From NCBI RefSeq assembly GCF_029958925.1, contig NZ_CP124616.1, forward strand, positions 3,596,001 through 3,660,000: a stretch of 64,000 nucleotides of DNA, in the 5' to 3' direction. Origin of the DNA: Tropicibacter oceani. GTDB lineage: Bacteria; Pseudomonadota; Alphaproteobacteria; Rhodobacterales; Rhodobacteraceae. Numbering within the stretch: the stretch's first letter is position 1; every line of letters starts with the position of its first letter. A program made the position numbers and the translations under genes. Under the pieces are notes generated by a model. That model was not told the DNA's origin and did not search any database. It saw nothing but the letters and a program-made list of their open reading frames with translations. Shown piece after piece: positions 6,890 through 16,016 of this stretch.

Positions 6890-7981
6890 ATGAAAACACC
6901 CTATTACCTGATCGACAAATCCCGGCTGCTGCCGAACATGGAAAAGATCGCCCATCTGCGCGAAGCCTCGGGCGCCAAGGCGCTGCTGGCGCTGAAATGC
7001 TTTGCCACCTGGTCGGTCTTTGATTTCATGGCCGATTACATGGATGGCACCACCTCCAGCTCGCTTTTCGAGGTCAAGCTGGGGCGCGAGAAGTTTCCCG
7101 GGGAAACCCACGCCTATTCGGTTGCCTGGGCCCCCGATGAAATGGCCGAAGTGCTGGCCAGTTCCGACAAGGTGATTTTCAACACCGCGAACCAGTTGCG
7201 CCGCTTTGAAGAGATGTCGCGCGGCCACACCCGCGGCCTTCGCGTCAATCCCGGCGTGTCGACCAGCAGCTTTGACCTGGCCGATCCGGCGCGCCCGTTT
7301 TCGCGCCTTGGTGAACATGCACCCGAGGATATCGAACCGGTGGCCGATCTGATCAGCGGCTTCATGTTCCACAACAACTGCGAGAACGCGGATTTCGACC
7401 GCTTTGACGCCATGTTGACCGATATCGAGGCGCGCTTTGGCCCGCTGATCCGCCGCATGCAGTGGATTTCGCTGGGCGGCGGCATCCATTTCACCGGCGC
7501 GGACTATCCGCTGGACAAGCTGGCCGAGCGGCTCAAACGCTTTGCCGGTGAAAACGAGGTGCAGGTCTATCTTGAACCCGGCGAGGCGGCGATCACCAAA
7601 TCCACCACGCTTGAAGTCACCGTGCTGGACACGCTGTTCAACGGCAAGAACCTGGCCATCGTCGACAGTTCCATCGAGGCGCACATGCTGGATCTGCTGA
7701 TCTACCGCGAAAGCGCCAAGATGCACGAAAGCGGCGATCAGGAATGGATGGTCTGCGGGAAATCCTGCCTTGCGGGCGATATCTTTGGCGAATTCCGCTT
7801 TCCCAAGGCGCTGCAACCGGGCGATCGCCTGTCCTTTCAGGACGCGGCAGGCTATACCATGGTCAAGAAGAACTGGTTCAACGGGGTCAAGATGCCCGCC
7901 ATCGCGATCCGCGAACTGGATGGTTCGGTCCGCATGGTGCGCGACTTTACCTATGACGATTTCGCAGCGGCGTTGTCGTAA
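6890..7981 (+). CDS. nspC: carboxynorspermidine decarboxylase
   Basis: A 363-residue fold-III PLP-dependent decarboxylase that converts carboxynorspermidine to norspermidine or carboxyspermidine to spermidine. The start MKTPYYLIDKSRLL and the PLP lysine region ALLALKCFATWSVF (about residues 37-50) are characteristic. Other family patches are MFHNNCEN, SLGGGIHFTG, YLEPGEA and the catalytic-Cys loop WMVCGKSCLAGD. ATG 6890 is chosen because family members start at this residue; ATG 6881 would add three. The partner dehydrogenase follows 51 bp downstream, so the pair forms the S-adenosylmethionine-independent polyamine route of many alphaproteobacteria. Confidence 0.9.
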   Translation: MKTPYYLIDKSRLLPNMEKIAHLREASGAKALLALKCFATWSVFDFMADYMDGTTSSSLFEVKLGREKFPGETHAYSVAWAPDEMAEVLASSDKVIFNTANQLRRFEEMSRGHTRGLRVNPGVSTSSFDLADPARPFSRLGEHAPEDIEPVADLISGFMFHNNCENADFDRFDAMLTDIEARFGPLIRRMQWISLGGGIHFTGADYPLDKLAERLKRFAGENEVQVYLEPGEAAITKSTTLEVTVLDTLFNGKNLAIVDSSIEAHMLDLLIYRESAKMHESGDQEWMVCGKSCLAGDIFGEFRFPKALQPGDRLSFQDAAGYTMVKKNWFNGVKMPAIAIRELDGSVRMVRDFTYDDFAAALS

Positions 7982-8032
7982 ACCCATGCCCACAGGCATC
8001 ACAACAGAGAAACCCTCAGGAGGTCCGGAAGG

Positions 8033-9277
8033 TTGAAAAAGAACGTTCTCATCATCGGCGCAGGCGGCGTCGCTCAGGTCGTGGCGCATAAAGTTGCGCA
8101 AAACAACGATGTGCTGGGGGATATCCATATCGCCAGCCGGACGGTGTCGAAATGCGACGCCATTCTTGAGTCGGTCCGCGAAAAGGGTTCGATGAAGGTA
8201 AAGGGCGTTCTGAAGGCCCACGCGCTGGACGCGACAGACAGCGCCGCCGTGGCCCAGCTGATCCGCGACACCGGCTGCCAGATCGTGATCAACGTCGGCA
8301 CCGCCTTTGTGAACATGCACGTGCTGGATGGCTGCATCGAGGCAGGCGCCGCCTATATCGACACCGCGATCCACGAAGAACCCGACAAGATCTGCGAAAC
8401 CCCGCCGTGGTACGCCAACTACGAATGGAAGAAACGCGATCTGTGCACCGAAAAGGGGATCACCGCGATCCTTGGTGCGGGCTTTGATCCGGGCGTCGTG
8501 AACGCCTATGCCCGCTATGCCATCGACCAGATGGACGAGGTGACATCCATCGACATCGTCGACATCAACGCAGGCTCGCACGGCAAGTATTTCGCCACCA
8601 ACTTCGACCCGGAAATCAACTTTCGCGAATTCACCGGCACCGTCTATTACTGGGAAGACCAGAAGTGGAAGGAAACCGCGATGTTCGAAAGCGGCCGGGT
8701 CTGGGATCTGCCGGTGGTCGGGCCAAGCCAGGCCTACCAGTCCGGCCATGACGAGGTGCATTCGCTGGCCACCAACTATCCGCAGGCCGACGTGCGCTTC
8801 TGGATGGGCTTTGGCGATCACTACATCAACGTGTTCACTGTGCTCAAGAACATCGGCCTGTTGTCGGAACAGCCCGTCACCACCGCCGAAGGGCTGGAGG
8901 TCGTGCCGCTCAAGGTGGTCAAGGCCTGCCTGCCCGATCCCTCGTCCCTTGCGCCCGATTACACCGGCAAGACCTGCATCGGCGATCTGGTCAAGGGCGT
9001 GAAGGACGGCCAGGAGATCGAGCTGTTCGTCTACAACGTCGCCGATCACAAGGAAGCCTATGAAGAGGTCGGCAGCCAGGGCATTTCCTACACCGCAGGT
9101 GTGCCGCCCGTCGCCGCCGCCATGCTGGTGGCCAGCGGTGAATGGGACGCGAAGACCATGAAAAACGTCGAGGAACTGGACCCCAAGCCGTTCTTTACCA
9201 TCCTTGATCGTATCGGCCTGCCGACACGGGTGCAGGTTGGCGGCCTTGGCGGCATCGACAAGGCCTGGAACGCGTAA
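8033..9277 (+). CDS. carboxynorspermidine/carboxyspermidine dehydrogenase (saccharopine dehydrogenase family)
   Basis: A 414-residue enzyme with an N-terminal Rossmann motif VLIIGAGGVAQVVAHK. It makes carboxy(nor)spermidine by reductive condensation of aspartate semialdehyde with putrescine or diaminopropane. Family patches are CIEAGAAYIDTAIHEEP, GFDPGVVNAYARYA, DINAGSHGKYFATNF and SYTAGVPPVAAAMLVASGEW. The start is TTG at 8033: an AGGAGG ribosome-binding site (about 8018-8024) lies 9 nt before it, and no ATG gives the conserved KKNVLIIG start. Works with nspC directly upstream; the two are almost certainly co-transcribed. Confidence 0.9.
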   Translation: MKKNVLIIGAGGVAQVVAHKVAQNNDVLGDIHIASRTVSKCDAILESVREKGSMKVKGVLKAHALDATDSAAVAQLIRDTGCQIVINVGTAFVNMHVLDGCIEAGAAYIDTAIHEEPDKICETPPWYANYEWKKRDLCTEKGITAILGAGFDPGVVNAYARYAIDQMDEVTSIDIVDINAGSHGKYFATNFDPEINFREFTGTVYYWEDQKWKETAMFESGRVWDLPVVGPSQAYQSGHDEVHSLATNYPQADVRFWMGFGDHYINVFTVLKNIGLLSEQPVTTAEGLEVVPLKVVKACLPDPSSLAPDYTGKTCIGDLVKGVKDGQEIELFVYNVADHKEAYEEVGSQGISYTAGVPPVAAAMLVASGEWDAKTMKNVEELDPKPFFTILDRIGLPTRVQVGGLGGIDKAWNA

Positions 9278-9455
9278 TACACAAAGCGGCGGCGCCCTTT
9301 GGTGCCGCCCCTGACGCCTTCTGGCGCGGATTTCACGCTGCAACGCGGCGAATTGGCCAACGTCTAACGCTGCGCATGGACATGCGGCGCGGTTTGCGCT
9401 ATGGCCTGCGCTTCTGCCGGAATCTGGCATCCTTACCCCTCGGACACACCCTCCC

Positions 9456-11687
9456 ATGATCTCTACCCTTTCTGACGCCCTCGCCGAGCGCGGCTATGAC
9501 CAATTGACCGACGTCCAAGAGGCCGTCACCGCGCCCGAGTTGTCAGAGGCGGACCTTCTGGTTTCAGCCCAAACCGGATCGGGCAAGACCGTGGGCTTTG
9601 GCCTGGCCATCGCACCGACCTTGCTGGGCGAAGACGCCCGTTTCGGACCGCCTGCCGCGCCGCTGGCGCTGATCGTGGCGCCGACGCGGGAACTGGCCAT
9701 GCAGGTGCAGCGCGAACTTGAATGGCTGTTCGGCAAGGCCGGCGGTCGCATCGCCGCCTGTATCGGCGGCATGGACGCCCGCCAGGAACGGCGCACGCTG
9801 GAACGCGGCGCGCATATTGTCGTCGGCACCCCCGGACGCCTGCGCGATCACATCATGCGCGGCGCGCTGGATCTGACCGACATCCGCGCCGTGGTTCTGG
9901 ACGAAGCCGACGAAATGCTGGACCTGGGATTTCGCGAGGACCTGGAATACATGCTGGGCGAGGCCCCGCAGGACCGCCGCACGCTGATGTTCTCGGCCAC
10001 GGTATCGGATTCGATTGCCAAGATGGCCGAACAGTTCCAGCGCGACGCGCAGCGGATTTCGACCATCACCGGCAAGGCGCAGCACGCCGATATCGCCTAC
10101 CAGGCGATTCAGGTCACCCAGCGCGATGCCGAACACGCCATCATCAACCTTCTGCGCTTTCACGATGCGCCCAATGCCATCGTCTTTGCCAACACCCGGG
10201 CCACCGTTGCCCGCCTGACCGCCCGACTGGCCAATCGCGGGTTGTCCGTGGTCAGCCTGTCTGGCGAGCTGTCGCAGGATGAACGCAGCCACGCCCTGCA
10301 GGCGCTGCGTGACGGCCGCGCCAAGGTCTGCGTTGCCACCGACGTCGCCGCGCGCGGCATCGACCTGCCCAACCTCGAACTGGTGATCCATGCCGATCTG
10401 CCGCAAAACACCGAGGCGCTGCTGCACCGTTCGGGCCGCACCGGCCGCGCCGGGCGCAAGGGCATCTCGGCGCTGATCGTGCCGGACAAGATTTCCAAGA
10501 AGGCCGCGCGCCTGCTGAAATGGGCCAAGATCGAGGCCGAGTGGACCCACGCCCCCGGCCCCGAGGACATCCTGGCCAAGGACGAGGCCCGTCTGCTGGC
10601 CGATCCGGTCTGGAACACCGCCCCCACCGAGCAGGAGGCAGGCTTTGCCGCCAAGCTGCTGGCCGAATATGGCGCCGAAAAGGTCGCCGCCGCCTGCCTC
10701 AGCTTTTTCCGCGCCGGCCTGTCCGCCCCCGAAGAGCTGAACCAGCCCGAAGCCCGCGCCCCGCGCGAGGACCGCGGCGATTTCGGCCCCTCGGCCTGGT
10801 TTTCCCTGTCCATCGGCCGCGACAAGGGCGCCGAGGCGCGCTGGCTTTTGCCGCTGATCCTGCGTGTCGGGAACTTTGAAAAGGCCAATATCGGGCGCAT
10901 CCGCGTGCAGGACCAGGAAACTTTTGTCGAATTGTCCGAAAGCGTGGCCGCCGATTTCCTTGGCAGCCTTGGCCCGGACGGCTTGCTTGAAAACGATGTC
11001 TTTGGCCGCCAGCTGGACGCCGAGCCCGCCGAGATCCGTCAACCCCCGGCCCATCGCGGTCGCCCTGCGCAGCCGCACCGCAAGGGGCCCGGCGGCGATC
11101 GGGGTGATCGTGGTGATCGTGGCGACAAGAAGCCCTGGCAGGGTAAGCCCCGCTCGGACGATCGCGAAAAACCCCGCGCCCCGCGCCCCGACCGCGCGGA
11201 CAAGCCCGCCAGACCGGCCGGCGAAGCGGCCACCGCCCATCCCGCGCGCAGCGAACGTCCCGCTAGGGACGACAAACCGCGCGACGCCAAGCCCTATGGC
11301 AAACCGGCGGGCAAGCCCGCGGCGAAACGGGACGGCAAACCCTTTGGCAAGCCCGAAGGGAAACCGGCCGGCAAGCGCGACGCGAAACCCTATGGAAAAC
11401 CCGAAGGCAAACCCGCCGCCAAGCGCGATGGCAAACCCTTCGGCAAGCCCGAGGGAAAGTCGTTCGGCAAAAGCGAAGGCAAGCCCTTCGACAAGAAGGG
11501 CGGCAAGCCTGCCGGCAAACCCGGCGCCAAGCCGGGCAAACCGCGGCCGGCCAATGCCATGGACACTTCGGTGCGCATGGACCGCCCGGGCAGCAAGGGT
11601 CCCGGCAGCAAGGGTCCAGGCAAAGGCAAACCGGTCAACCGGGGCGGCGATTCCCCCCTGCGTCGCAAACCCAAAAGCGACCGTTAA
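9456..11687 (+). CDS. DEAD-box RNA helicase (DeaD/CsdA-like) with long basic repeat tail
   Basis: A 743-residue protein. Motif I AQTGSGKT is at residues 38-45, followed by PTREL, DEAD (VVLDEADEMLDLGF), SAT (MFSATVS) and motif VI HRSGRTGRAGRKG, giving a complete two-RecA core to about residue 380. Residues ~440-520 resemble the DbpA/CsdA RNA-binding domain (FSLSIGRDKGAEARWLLPLI). From ~535 to the end the protein is low complexity, rich in Lys, Pro, Gly, Arg and Asp, with repeats of the type KPxGKPEGKP(A/F)GK. Expected role: unwinding structured RNA in ribosome assembly or mRNA decay, especially in the cold. The tail probably gives non-specific RNA contact. It is encoded just before the tRNA-Thr gene. 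Confidence 0.92.
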   Translation: MISTLSDALAERGYDQLTDVQEAVTAPELSEADLLVSAQTGSGKTVGFGLAIAPTLLGEDARFGPPAAPLALIVAPTRELAMQVQRELEWLFGKAGGRIAACIGGMDARQERRTLERGAHIVVGTPGRLRDHIMRGALDLTDIRAVVLDEADEMLDLGFREDLEYMLGEAPQDRRTLMFSATVSDSIAKMAEQFQRDAQRISTITGKAQHADIAYQAIQVTQRDAEHAIINLLRFHDAPNAIVFANTRATVARLTARLANRGLSVVSLSGELSQDERSHALQALRDGRAKVCVATDVAARGIDLPNLELVIHADLPQNTEALLHRSGRTGRAGRKGISALIVPDKISKKAARLLKWAKIEAEWTHAPGPEDILAKDEARLLADPVWNTAPTEQEAGFAAKLLAEYGAEKVAAACLSFFRAGLSAPEELNQPEARAPREDRGDFGPSAWFSLSIGRDKGAEARWLLPLILRVGNFEKANIGRIRVQDQETFVELSESVAADFLGSLGPDGLLENDVFGRQLDAEPAEIRQPPAHRGRPAQPHRKGPGGDRGDRGDRGDKKPWQGKPRSDDREKPRAPRPDRADKPARPAGEAATAHPARSERPARDDKPRDAKPYGKPAGKPAAKRDGKPFGKPEGKPAGKRDAKPYGKPEGKPAAKRDGKPFGKPEGKSFGKSEGKPFDKKGGKPAGKPGAKPGKPRPANAMDTSVRMDRPGSKGPGSKGPGKGKPVNRGGDSPLRRKPKSDR

Positions 11688-11811
11688 ATCCGCGTCCCGG
11701 ATGTGCGATGCAGTATTGTCCTTCGCACATCGCTCGGGTAAAACGCCGATGCGGCACGGGTCACCCCCTTTGCCGCAGCGTTGATGGCGCCACCAGCATC
11801 CATCATTCAGT

Positions 11812-11887
11812 GCCCCTATAGCTCAGCTGGTAGAGCAACTGATTTGTAATCAGTAGGTCCGCGGTTCGAGTCCGTGTGGGGGCACCA
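11812..11887 (+). tRNA. tRNA-Thr (anticodon TGT)
   Basis: Full cloverleaf of 76 nt. The acceptor stem pairs 11812-11818 with 11877-11883, the anticodon arm is CTGAT-TTGTAAT-CAG with anticodon TGT, and the T-arm contains GGTTCGAGTCC. The discriminator A and a genomically encoded CCA (11885-11887) are present. The 3' end is the attachment site of the adjoining island. Confidence 0.95.
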
Positions 11888-11889
11888 CT
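11869..11889 (+). repeat. attL: island attachment site in the 3' end of tRNA-Thr
   Basis: The 21 bases of the T-arm/acceptor end recur at 21092-21111 with one G missing from the G-run. A more diverged version is at 33935-33955. A P4-type integrase gene follows within 170 bp. tRNA 3' ends are the classic integration target of this integrase class. Confidence 0.85.
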
Positions 11890-11989
11890 TTCCAATCCGA
11901 ACAAAGCCAAAGACATCCAGAAGTCCCTTCTGTATAAGGGTTTTCAGGCGAATGGTTGTCCAATCACGTCCAGCCTGGTCCCTTGGAAT

Positions 11990-12051
11990 GCCCCCAGTTT
12001 GGGGGCTTTCTTGGGGGCATCGCCAGAACTTGTTTTTGGAGAATGCCCCCA
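11990..12051. repeat. cluster of TGGGGGCA octamers, candidate integrase arm sites
   Basis: The octamer TGGGGGCA or its complement occurs at 11990-11997 (inverted), 12012-12019 and 12044-12051 (inverted), with a variant at 12000-12007, all between the tRNA and the integrase start. Two direct copies lie near the other end of the island (21014-21021, 21026-21033). Presence at both ends suggests recombination-directing sites. The first pair also forms a 7-bp hairpin followed by TTTCTT, which could terminate tRNA transcription instead. Confidence 0.5.
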
Positions 12052-12052
12052 G

Positions 12053-13240
12053 ATGCCACTGAGCGACACACAAATCCGGAACCTGAAACCCAAGGCCAAA
12101 CCCTACAAGGTTTCGGACTTTGACGGTTTGTATGTGACAGTGACGCCAAGTGGATCCCGGCTTTGGCATTTGAAGTACAGGATAGATGGGCGGGAAAAAC
12201 GACTGTCTTTTGGGGCCTATCCAGCAGTCAGTCTGGTGCAGGCTCGCCAGTTGCGGGATGAAGCACGCGCGAAGCTGGCCAATAACGAAGACCCCGGCGA
12301 AACCAAACGACGACAAAAGTTGTTGGATCGGGAACGTCGCAGTCACACGTTCGAAGACCAGGCCAAGGGGTATATCGACAAAGCCCGTCGTGAAGGCCGC
12401 GCCCCTGCCACGATGGCCAAGACTGAATGGTTGTTGGACATGGCCTGCGCTGATTTTGGCAAGTGGCCGATAACGGACATCACATCGCCGGCGATCCTGA
12501 CCTGCCTGCGCAAAGTCGAAGCAAAGGGCAACTATGAAACAGCAAAACGGCTGCGGTCAAAAATTGGTGGCGTTTTTCGGTATGCCATAGCAAACGGACT
12601 GGCTGAGACGGACCCGACACAAGCTTTGAAAGACGCGCTGGTCCGAGCAAAACCGACACCACGCGCGGCGATTACCGACCCCAAAGCACTGGGCGGGCTA
12701 TTGCGCGCGATTGACGCCTTCGAAGGACAAACGACCACCCGGATTGGCCTGCAACTTCTGGCGCTACTGGCGCAACGCCCAGGCGAATTGCGCCATGCCA
12801 ATTGGGCTGACATCGACCTCCAAGGGGCGGTCTGGTCTATCCCTGCGGAGCGTATGAAGATGCGGCGCCCGCATAGCGTGCCTCTTGCAGCGCCAGCGAT
12901 GGAGCTGCTGAACGAACTTCATGAGATTACGGGAAACGGTTCGTATTTGTTCCCGAGCCTTCGATCCGTCAAGCGCCCGATGAGTGAAAACACATTGAAC
13001 GCAGCTTTGCGACGTATGGGATATGGCGGCGATGAAATGACCGCCCACGGTTTTCGAGCGTGTTTCTCGACCTTGGCGAACGAAAGCGGGCTATGGCACC
13101 CTGACGCCATTGAACGGCAACTTGCCCACGTCGAAGGCAATGCGGTGCGGCGCGCCTATGCGCGCGGCGAACATTGGGAAGAACGCGCGCGCATGATGGA
13201 TTGGTGGGCTGGATATCTGACGGAACTGCGGGCAAGCTGA
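12053..13240 (+). CDS. P4-type tyrosine integrase with DUF4102 N-terminal domain
   Basis: About 395 residues from ATG 12053. The N-terminus (LSDTQIRNLKPKAKPYKVSD, then GLYVTVTPSGSRLW) is the arm-DNA-binding DUF4102 domain of P4-like integrases. The catalytic domain has the first Arg in QRPGELRHANW, the HGFRACFS (HxxR) box, the later His in QLAHVEGN and the Tyr in RRAYARGEHWEERARMMDWW. It should integrate and excise the island at tRNA-Thr. An open frame extends upstream to 11876 over the tRNA end, but ATG 12053 gives the normal family N-terminus. Confidence 0.9.
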   Translation: MPLSDTQIRNLKPKAKPYKVSDFDGLYVTVTPSGSRLWHLKYRIDGREKRLSFGAYPAVSLVQARQLRDEARAKLANNEDPGETKRRQKLLDRERRSHTFEDQAKGYIDKARREGRAPATMAKTEWLLDMACADFGKWPITDITSPAILTCLRKVEAKGNYETAKRLRSKIGGVFRYAIANGLAETDPTQALKDALVRAKPTPRAAITDPKALGGLLRAIDAFEGQTTTRIGLQLLALLAQRPGELRHANWADIDLQGAVWSIPAERMKMRRPHSVPLAAPAMELLNELHEITGNGSYLFPSLRSVKRPMSENTLNAALRRMGYGGDEMTAHGFRACFSTLANESGLWHPDAIERQLAHVEGNAVRRAYARGEHWEERARMMDWWAGYLTELRAS

Positions 13241-13264
13241 GCTTCTTCGTTGAGTGAGGTCATT

Positions 13265-14170
13265 ATGGCTTTTGGAAAAAATGAAAGAGAAGACCACCTA
13301 GAATGGGTCATGAAAAAGAAATTCGGGAGCTGGCTTTTCTGGTCCAAGCCCATTCCTGTCCACAGCATTGGCCCGACCAATCCGCATGCATTCGACGCCT
13401 TTGCTGATCGTTTGGATGAGTTGAAAGCCAAAGCAAGGCACGAGTTAGAGCAATTGAGTGATCTTGAACTAAGAGAATTACGGGTTGGACAAGCCCCTGA
13501 GTTCGCCGATCTGCGCTCATGGTTTTCAAGCTTACTTGGGGACGAGATCAAAAGCCTAGAGCGCAATCAACCGGTGTGGCTAGCAATGGGATTTGGGCAC
13601 CCTGATGTCGCAGCAGACTACGACTATTGGGGTAAATTGAGTAGGTACAGCGTCTATGAGGCAACGATGCTGTCACTTGGGGTTGAGCCTTCCAAGTTTC
13701 CGGAACATCAGGCCCATTCCGCAGCTTCTCAGGAAGAGCCCACAAAGATGAACCCGCAAATGTTTCATCTAGGTCGACAAATGCGCCTTTTTCAGGGGCA
13801 TTTTCCAGTAGGGCCTGGAGGGTACATGCCTGTTTCTCCTGTTTGGCTCAAGAAGCTGATAGACGAGATTGATTTGCAGGTTCCGGAAGCGTTCTACAGT
13901 CAGCTTGAAAAACGAACCCTCGCAATCCGATTGCCTGATGATCGACCTAGCCAAAGTCTTTCTATGCAGGAAAGGCAGTCTTTGCTTAGGCTGATCGCTG
14001 CGATGGCTTGTGAGCAATACCAATTTGACCCCAAAGCAACCCGCACAACAGCGATATCCAGCATCTGTGAAGACTTGGATCGGGTCGGTTTGAGTATGGA
14101 CAACAAAACCGTTCGAAAGTGGGTACGAGAAGCAGCGGAACTGGTTCCGGCAGACTATTGGAAGCAATGA
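13265..14170 (+). CDS. island protein of unknown function
   Basis: About 301 residues from ATG 13265, which has GAGGT 5 nt upstream; a TTG at 13250 is also in frame. No catalytic motif was recognised. The C-terminal third (ERQSLLRLIAAMACEQYQFDPKA, then ATRTTAISSICEDLDRVGLSMDNKTVRKWVREA) resembles a helical module seen in many phage and plasmid proteins, often together with regulatory or replication genes. The middle segment has Trp/Tyr-rich patches (DYDYWGKLSRYSVYEATML). GC content is visibly lower than in the flanking core genes, consistent with transfer. Same strand as the integrase, 24 bp behind it. Confidence 0.7.
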   Translation: MAFGKNEREDHLEWVMKKKFGSWLFWSKPIPVHSIGPTNPHAFDAFADRLDELKAKARHELEQLSDLELRELRVGQAPEFADLRSWFSSLLGDEIKSLERNQPVWLAMGFGHPDVAADYDYWGKLSRYSVYEATMLSLGVEPSKFPEHQAHSAASQEEPTKMNPQMFHLGRQMRLFQGHFPVGPGGYMPVSPVWLKKLIDEIDLQVPEAFYSQLEKRTLAIRLPDDRPSQSLSMQERQSLLRLIAAMACEQYQFDPKATRTTAISSICEDLDRVGLSMDNKTVRKWVREAAELVPADYWKQ

Positions 14171-14266
14171 CGCGAAGAGGATTCCTGTAGGAAAGCTGCC
14201 ATTCCGGCTCAAACCATCTCGGACTTGCCAACATTTGCTTGAACGTCATCAGATTTAGGCAACCCA

Positions 14267-14482
14267 ATGAAAAATCCGAGCTTCCCCCGCACCGGTTTTG
14301 TCCGGCTATCTCAGATCCTCGCTCCTGCTGGTCCTATCCCAGTGTCCAAATCCACTTGGTGGCAGGGCGTCAAAGAAGGGCGTTTTCCAAAGCCGCGCAA
14401 GCTTGGACCTCGCACCACTGTCTGGCACGCAGAAGACATCCGCGCATTGTTCGAGGATCGGGCTGATGGCGAAGCGTCTTGA
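14267..14482 (+). CDS. AlpA-like helix-turn-helix regulator
   Basis: A 71-residue protein with the AlpA/excisionase-type winged-helix pattern: GFVRLSQILAPAGPIPVSKSTWWQGVKEGRFPKP, then the AEDIRALFED tail. Members control expression of neighbouring integrases or act as excision factors in P4-like islands. It overlaps the next gene by 17 bp. It probably regulates excision of this island (inference from family and place). Confidence 0.78.
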   Translation: MKNPSFPRTGFVRLSQILAPAGPIPVSKSTWWQGVKEGRFPKPRKLGPRTTVWHAEDIRALFEDRADGEAS

Positions 14483-14882
14483 TCCCCGCCGACTGCGCGC
14501 CGTTCTAACCTACGATGTGCCGGAACTGGCGCGGGCGCTGGGCGTTACGCAAGGCACTGTCCGGGCAATGATCCGGCGCGGGTTGCCGACGCTGAACAGC
14601 CAGCGCCCGACCCTCATCCTTGGGTCGGCAGCCAAAGCGTACATCGAAGTCGCGAACGTGCAGGCAAGATCCCCACTCGAACCCGACCAGCTCTTTTGCC
14701 TCACTTGCAAGGCACCCCGGCACCCTTGGGGCGGTATGGTTGATTTGGTTCGCACGAGGCGCGCGCCGCGTATCGAAGGGCTTTGCGAGGTATGCGAGGG
14801 GAAATGTAGCCGCGTTGTCAGCGCGGCGAAAATACCGGAAATCGCCCGGATATTCGACCTCGCCACCAGTGACGGGAAATAA
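14466..14882 (+). CDS. small DNA-binding-like protein with HTH and Cys pairs
   Basis: About 138 residues from ATG 14466, overlapping the AlpA-like gene. Residues ~14-36 look like a helix-turn-helix (VPELARALGVTQGTVRAMIRRG). Residues ~77-115 carry spaced Cys pairs (CLTC and CEVCEGKC) that could bind zinc. I do not recognise a named family; regulation or DNA handling for the island is an inference. The frame is also open further upstream, but only this start gives a sensible N-terminus. Confidence 0.65.
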   Translation: MAKRLDPRRLRAVLTYDVPELARALGVTQGTVRAMIRRGLPTLNSQRPTLILGSAAKAYIEVANVQARSPLEPDQLFCLTCKAPRHPWGGMVDLVRTRRAPRIEGLCEVCEGKCSRVVSAAKIPEIARIFDLATSDGK

Positions 14883-14936
14883 CCCTAAGGGATACGCCCT
14901 GCCCCTATTGAAAACCACACAGCAAGAGGATCGAGC

Positions 14937-15959
14937 ATGACCCGCAAAGTGAATGAGAAAAACGAGCGTATCAAACGCGCCTATCTGCATTACTTGCGCG
15001 AAGCCAAGCGCATGGACGAAACAACGTGCCGTCGCGCGGCTGAAGGCATCCTGAAGTTCGAGAAGTCCACCGGCTACAAGTGCTTCAAGAAATTCCACAT
15101 CGACCAGCCACGCCGCTTCAAGAATGACTTGAGCGAAGAGGTCAGCCCCACAACCGGAAAGCCGCTTGGCAAAGCGACTGTCAGCGGTATTCTGCGGGCG
15201 AACAAGGCGTTCTTTCAGTGGCTCGCTGGGCAACCTGGGTACAAGTCCAGGATCAGCTATTCCGACGCGGAATACTTCAACCAGAACGCCAAAGACGCCC
15301 GCGCCGCCCATGCCCAGCGCGAGACGCCGTATCCCTCGCTTGAACAATGCCGCGCGGCTTTCGTAGCAATGCCGCAAAGCACTGAGATCGAGCGCCGAAA
15401 CCGGGCGTTGTTTGCCTGCCTGATGATTACCGGGGCGCGGGATGGCGCGCTGTCGTCGTTTCGGCTCAAACACGTCGATCTGATCAGTGGTTCGATCTTT
15501 CAGGACGGGCGCGAGGTGCGGACCAAAGGGTCGAAGACCTTCAACACCTATTTCCTGCCGGTCGATCCGATATATCGCCCCGCTTTCGAAGAGTGGGTGA
15601 CGTACCTCCGCACCGAAAAATTGTTTGGACCGGACGACACGCTGTTTCCCCCACCCCGCATGGGTGTTGGAAATGACGGCTTCCAAGTTCTTGGCTTGAA
15701 GCGTGAATGCTATGCCGGGGCCGGGCCGCTGCGAGAGGCCATCAAGAAGGCCTTCACCGATGCACATATGCCCGCCTTTGGCCCGCACAGCTTTCGCAAG
15801 ACACTCGTGCGCTGGGCGGACAACCACTATCCCACCCGCGAGGCCTTCAAAGCCTTTTCCCAGAACATCGGTCACGACAGCGTTGTCACAACCGTCAGCG
15901 CCTATTGCCATGTCACGCAGGAACGGCAGGCGGAATTGATCCGCGAAACCACGCCTTGA
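14937..15959 (+). CDS. second tyrosine recombinase, upstream of the type I R-M genes
   Basis: A 340-residue phage-integrase-family protein. The N-terminal core-binding domain spans about residues 5-110. Catalytic residues are visible as GARDGALSSF (Arg), HSFRKTL (HxxR), IGHDSVVTT (His) and SAYCHV (Tyr). It differs clearly from the P4-type integrase at 12053. It is 54 bp after the Cys-pair gene and 57 bp before hsdM. Either it is an alternative mobility enzyme of the island, or a recombinase acting on the R-M locus; no inverted repeat pair around hsdS was found that would support phase variation. Confidence 0.85.
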   Translation: MTRKVNEKNERIKRAYLHYLREAKRMDETTCRRAAEGILKFEKSTGYKCFKKFHIDQPRRFKNDLSEEVSPTTGKPLGKATVSGILRANKAFFQWLAGQPGYKSRISYSDAEYFNQNAKDARAAHAQRETPYPSLEQCRAAFVAMPQSTEIERRNRALFACLMITGARDGALSSFRLKHVDLISGSIFQDGREVRTKGSKTFNTYFLPVDPIYRPAFEEWVTYLRTEKLFGPDDTLFPPPRMGVGNDGFQVLGLKRECYAGAGPLREAIKKAFTDAHMPAFGPHSFRKTLVRWADNHYPTREAFKAFSQNIGHDSVVTTVSAYCHVTQERQAELIRETTP

Positions 15960-16016
15960 GTTGCGCCGCCCTACCCCCTTCGCCATAGTACGAAAAACAC
16001 TTGAAGACGGGCAAAC

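Noticed and set aside
6845-9457. Upstream extension of the thioesterase frame, open to 9457 and antisense to the polyamine genes
   Set aside because: Beyond 6844 the frame runs opposite to two well-supported genes (nspC and the dehydrogenase); it is open only because of GC bias.
11876-12052. Longer integrase start overlapping the tRNA
   Set aside because: The extra 59 residues are translated from the tRNA end and the octamer cluster; the family N-terminus begins at ATG 12053.
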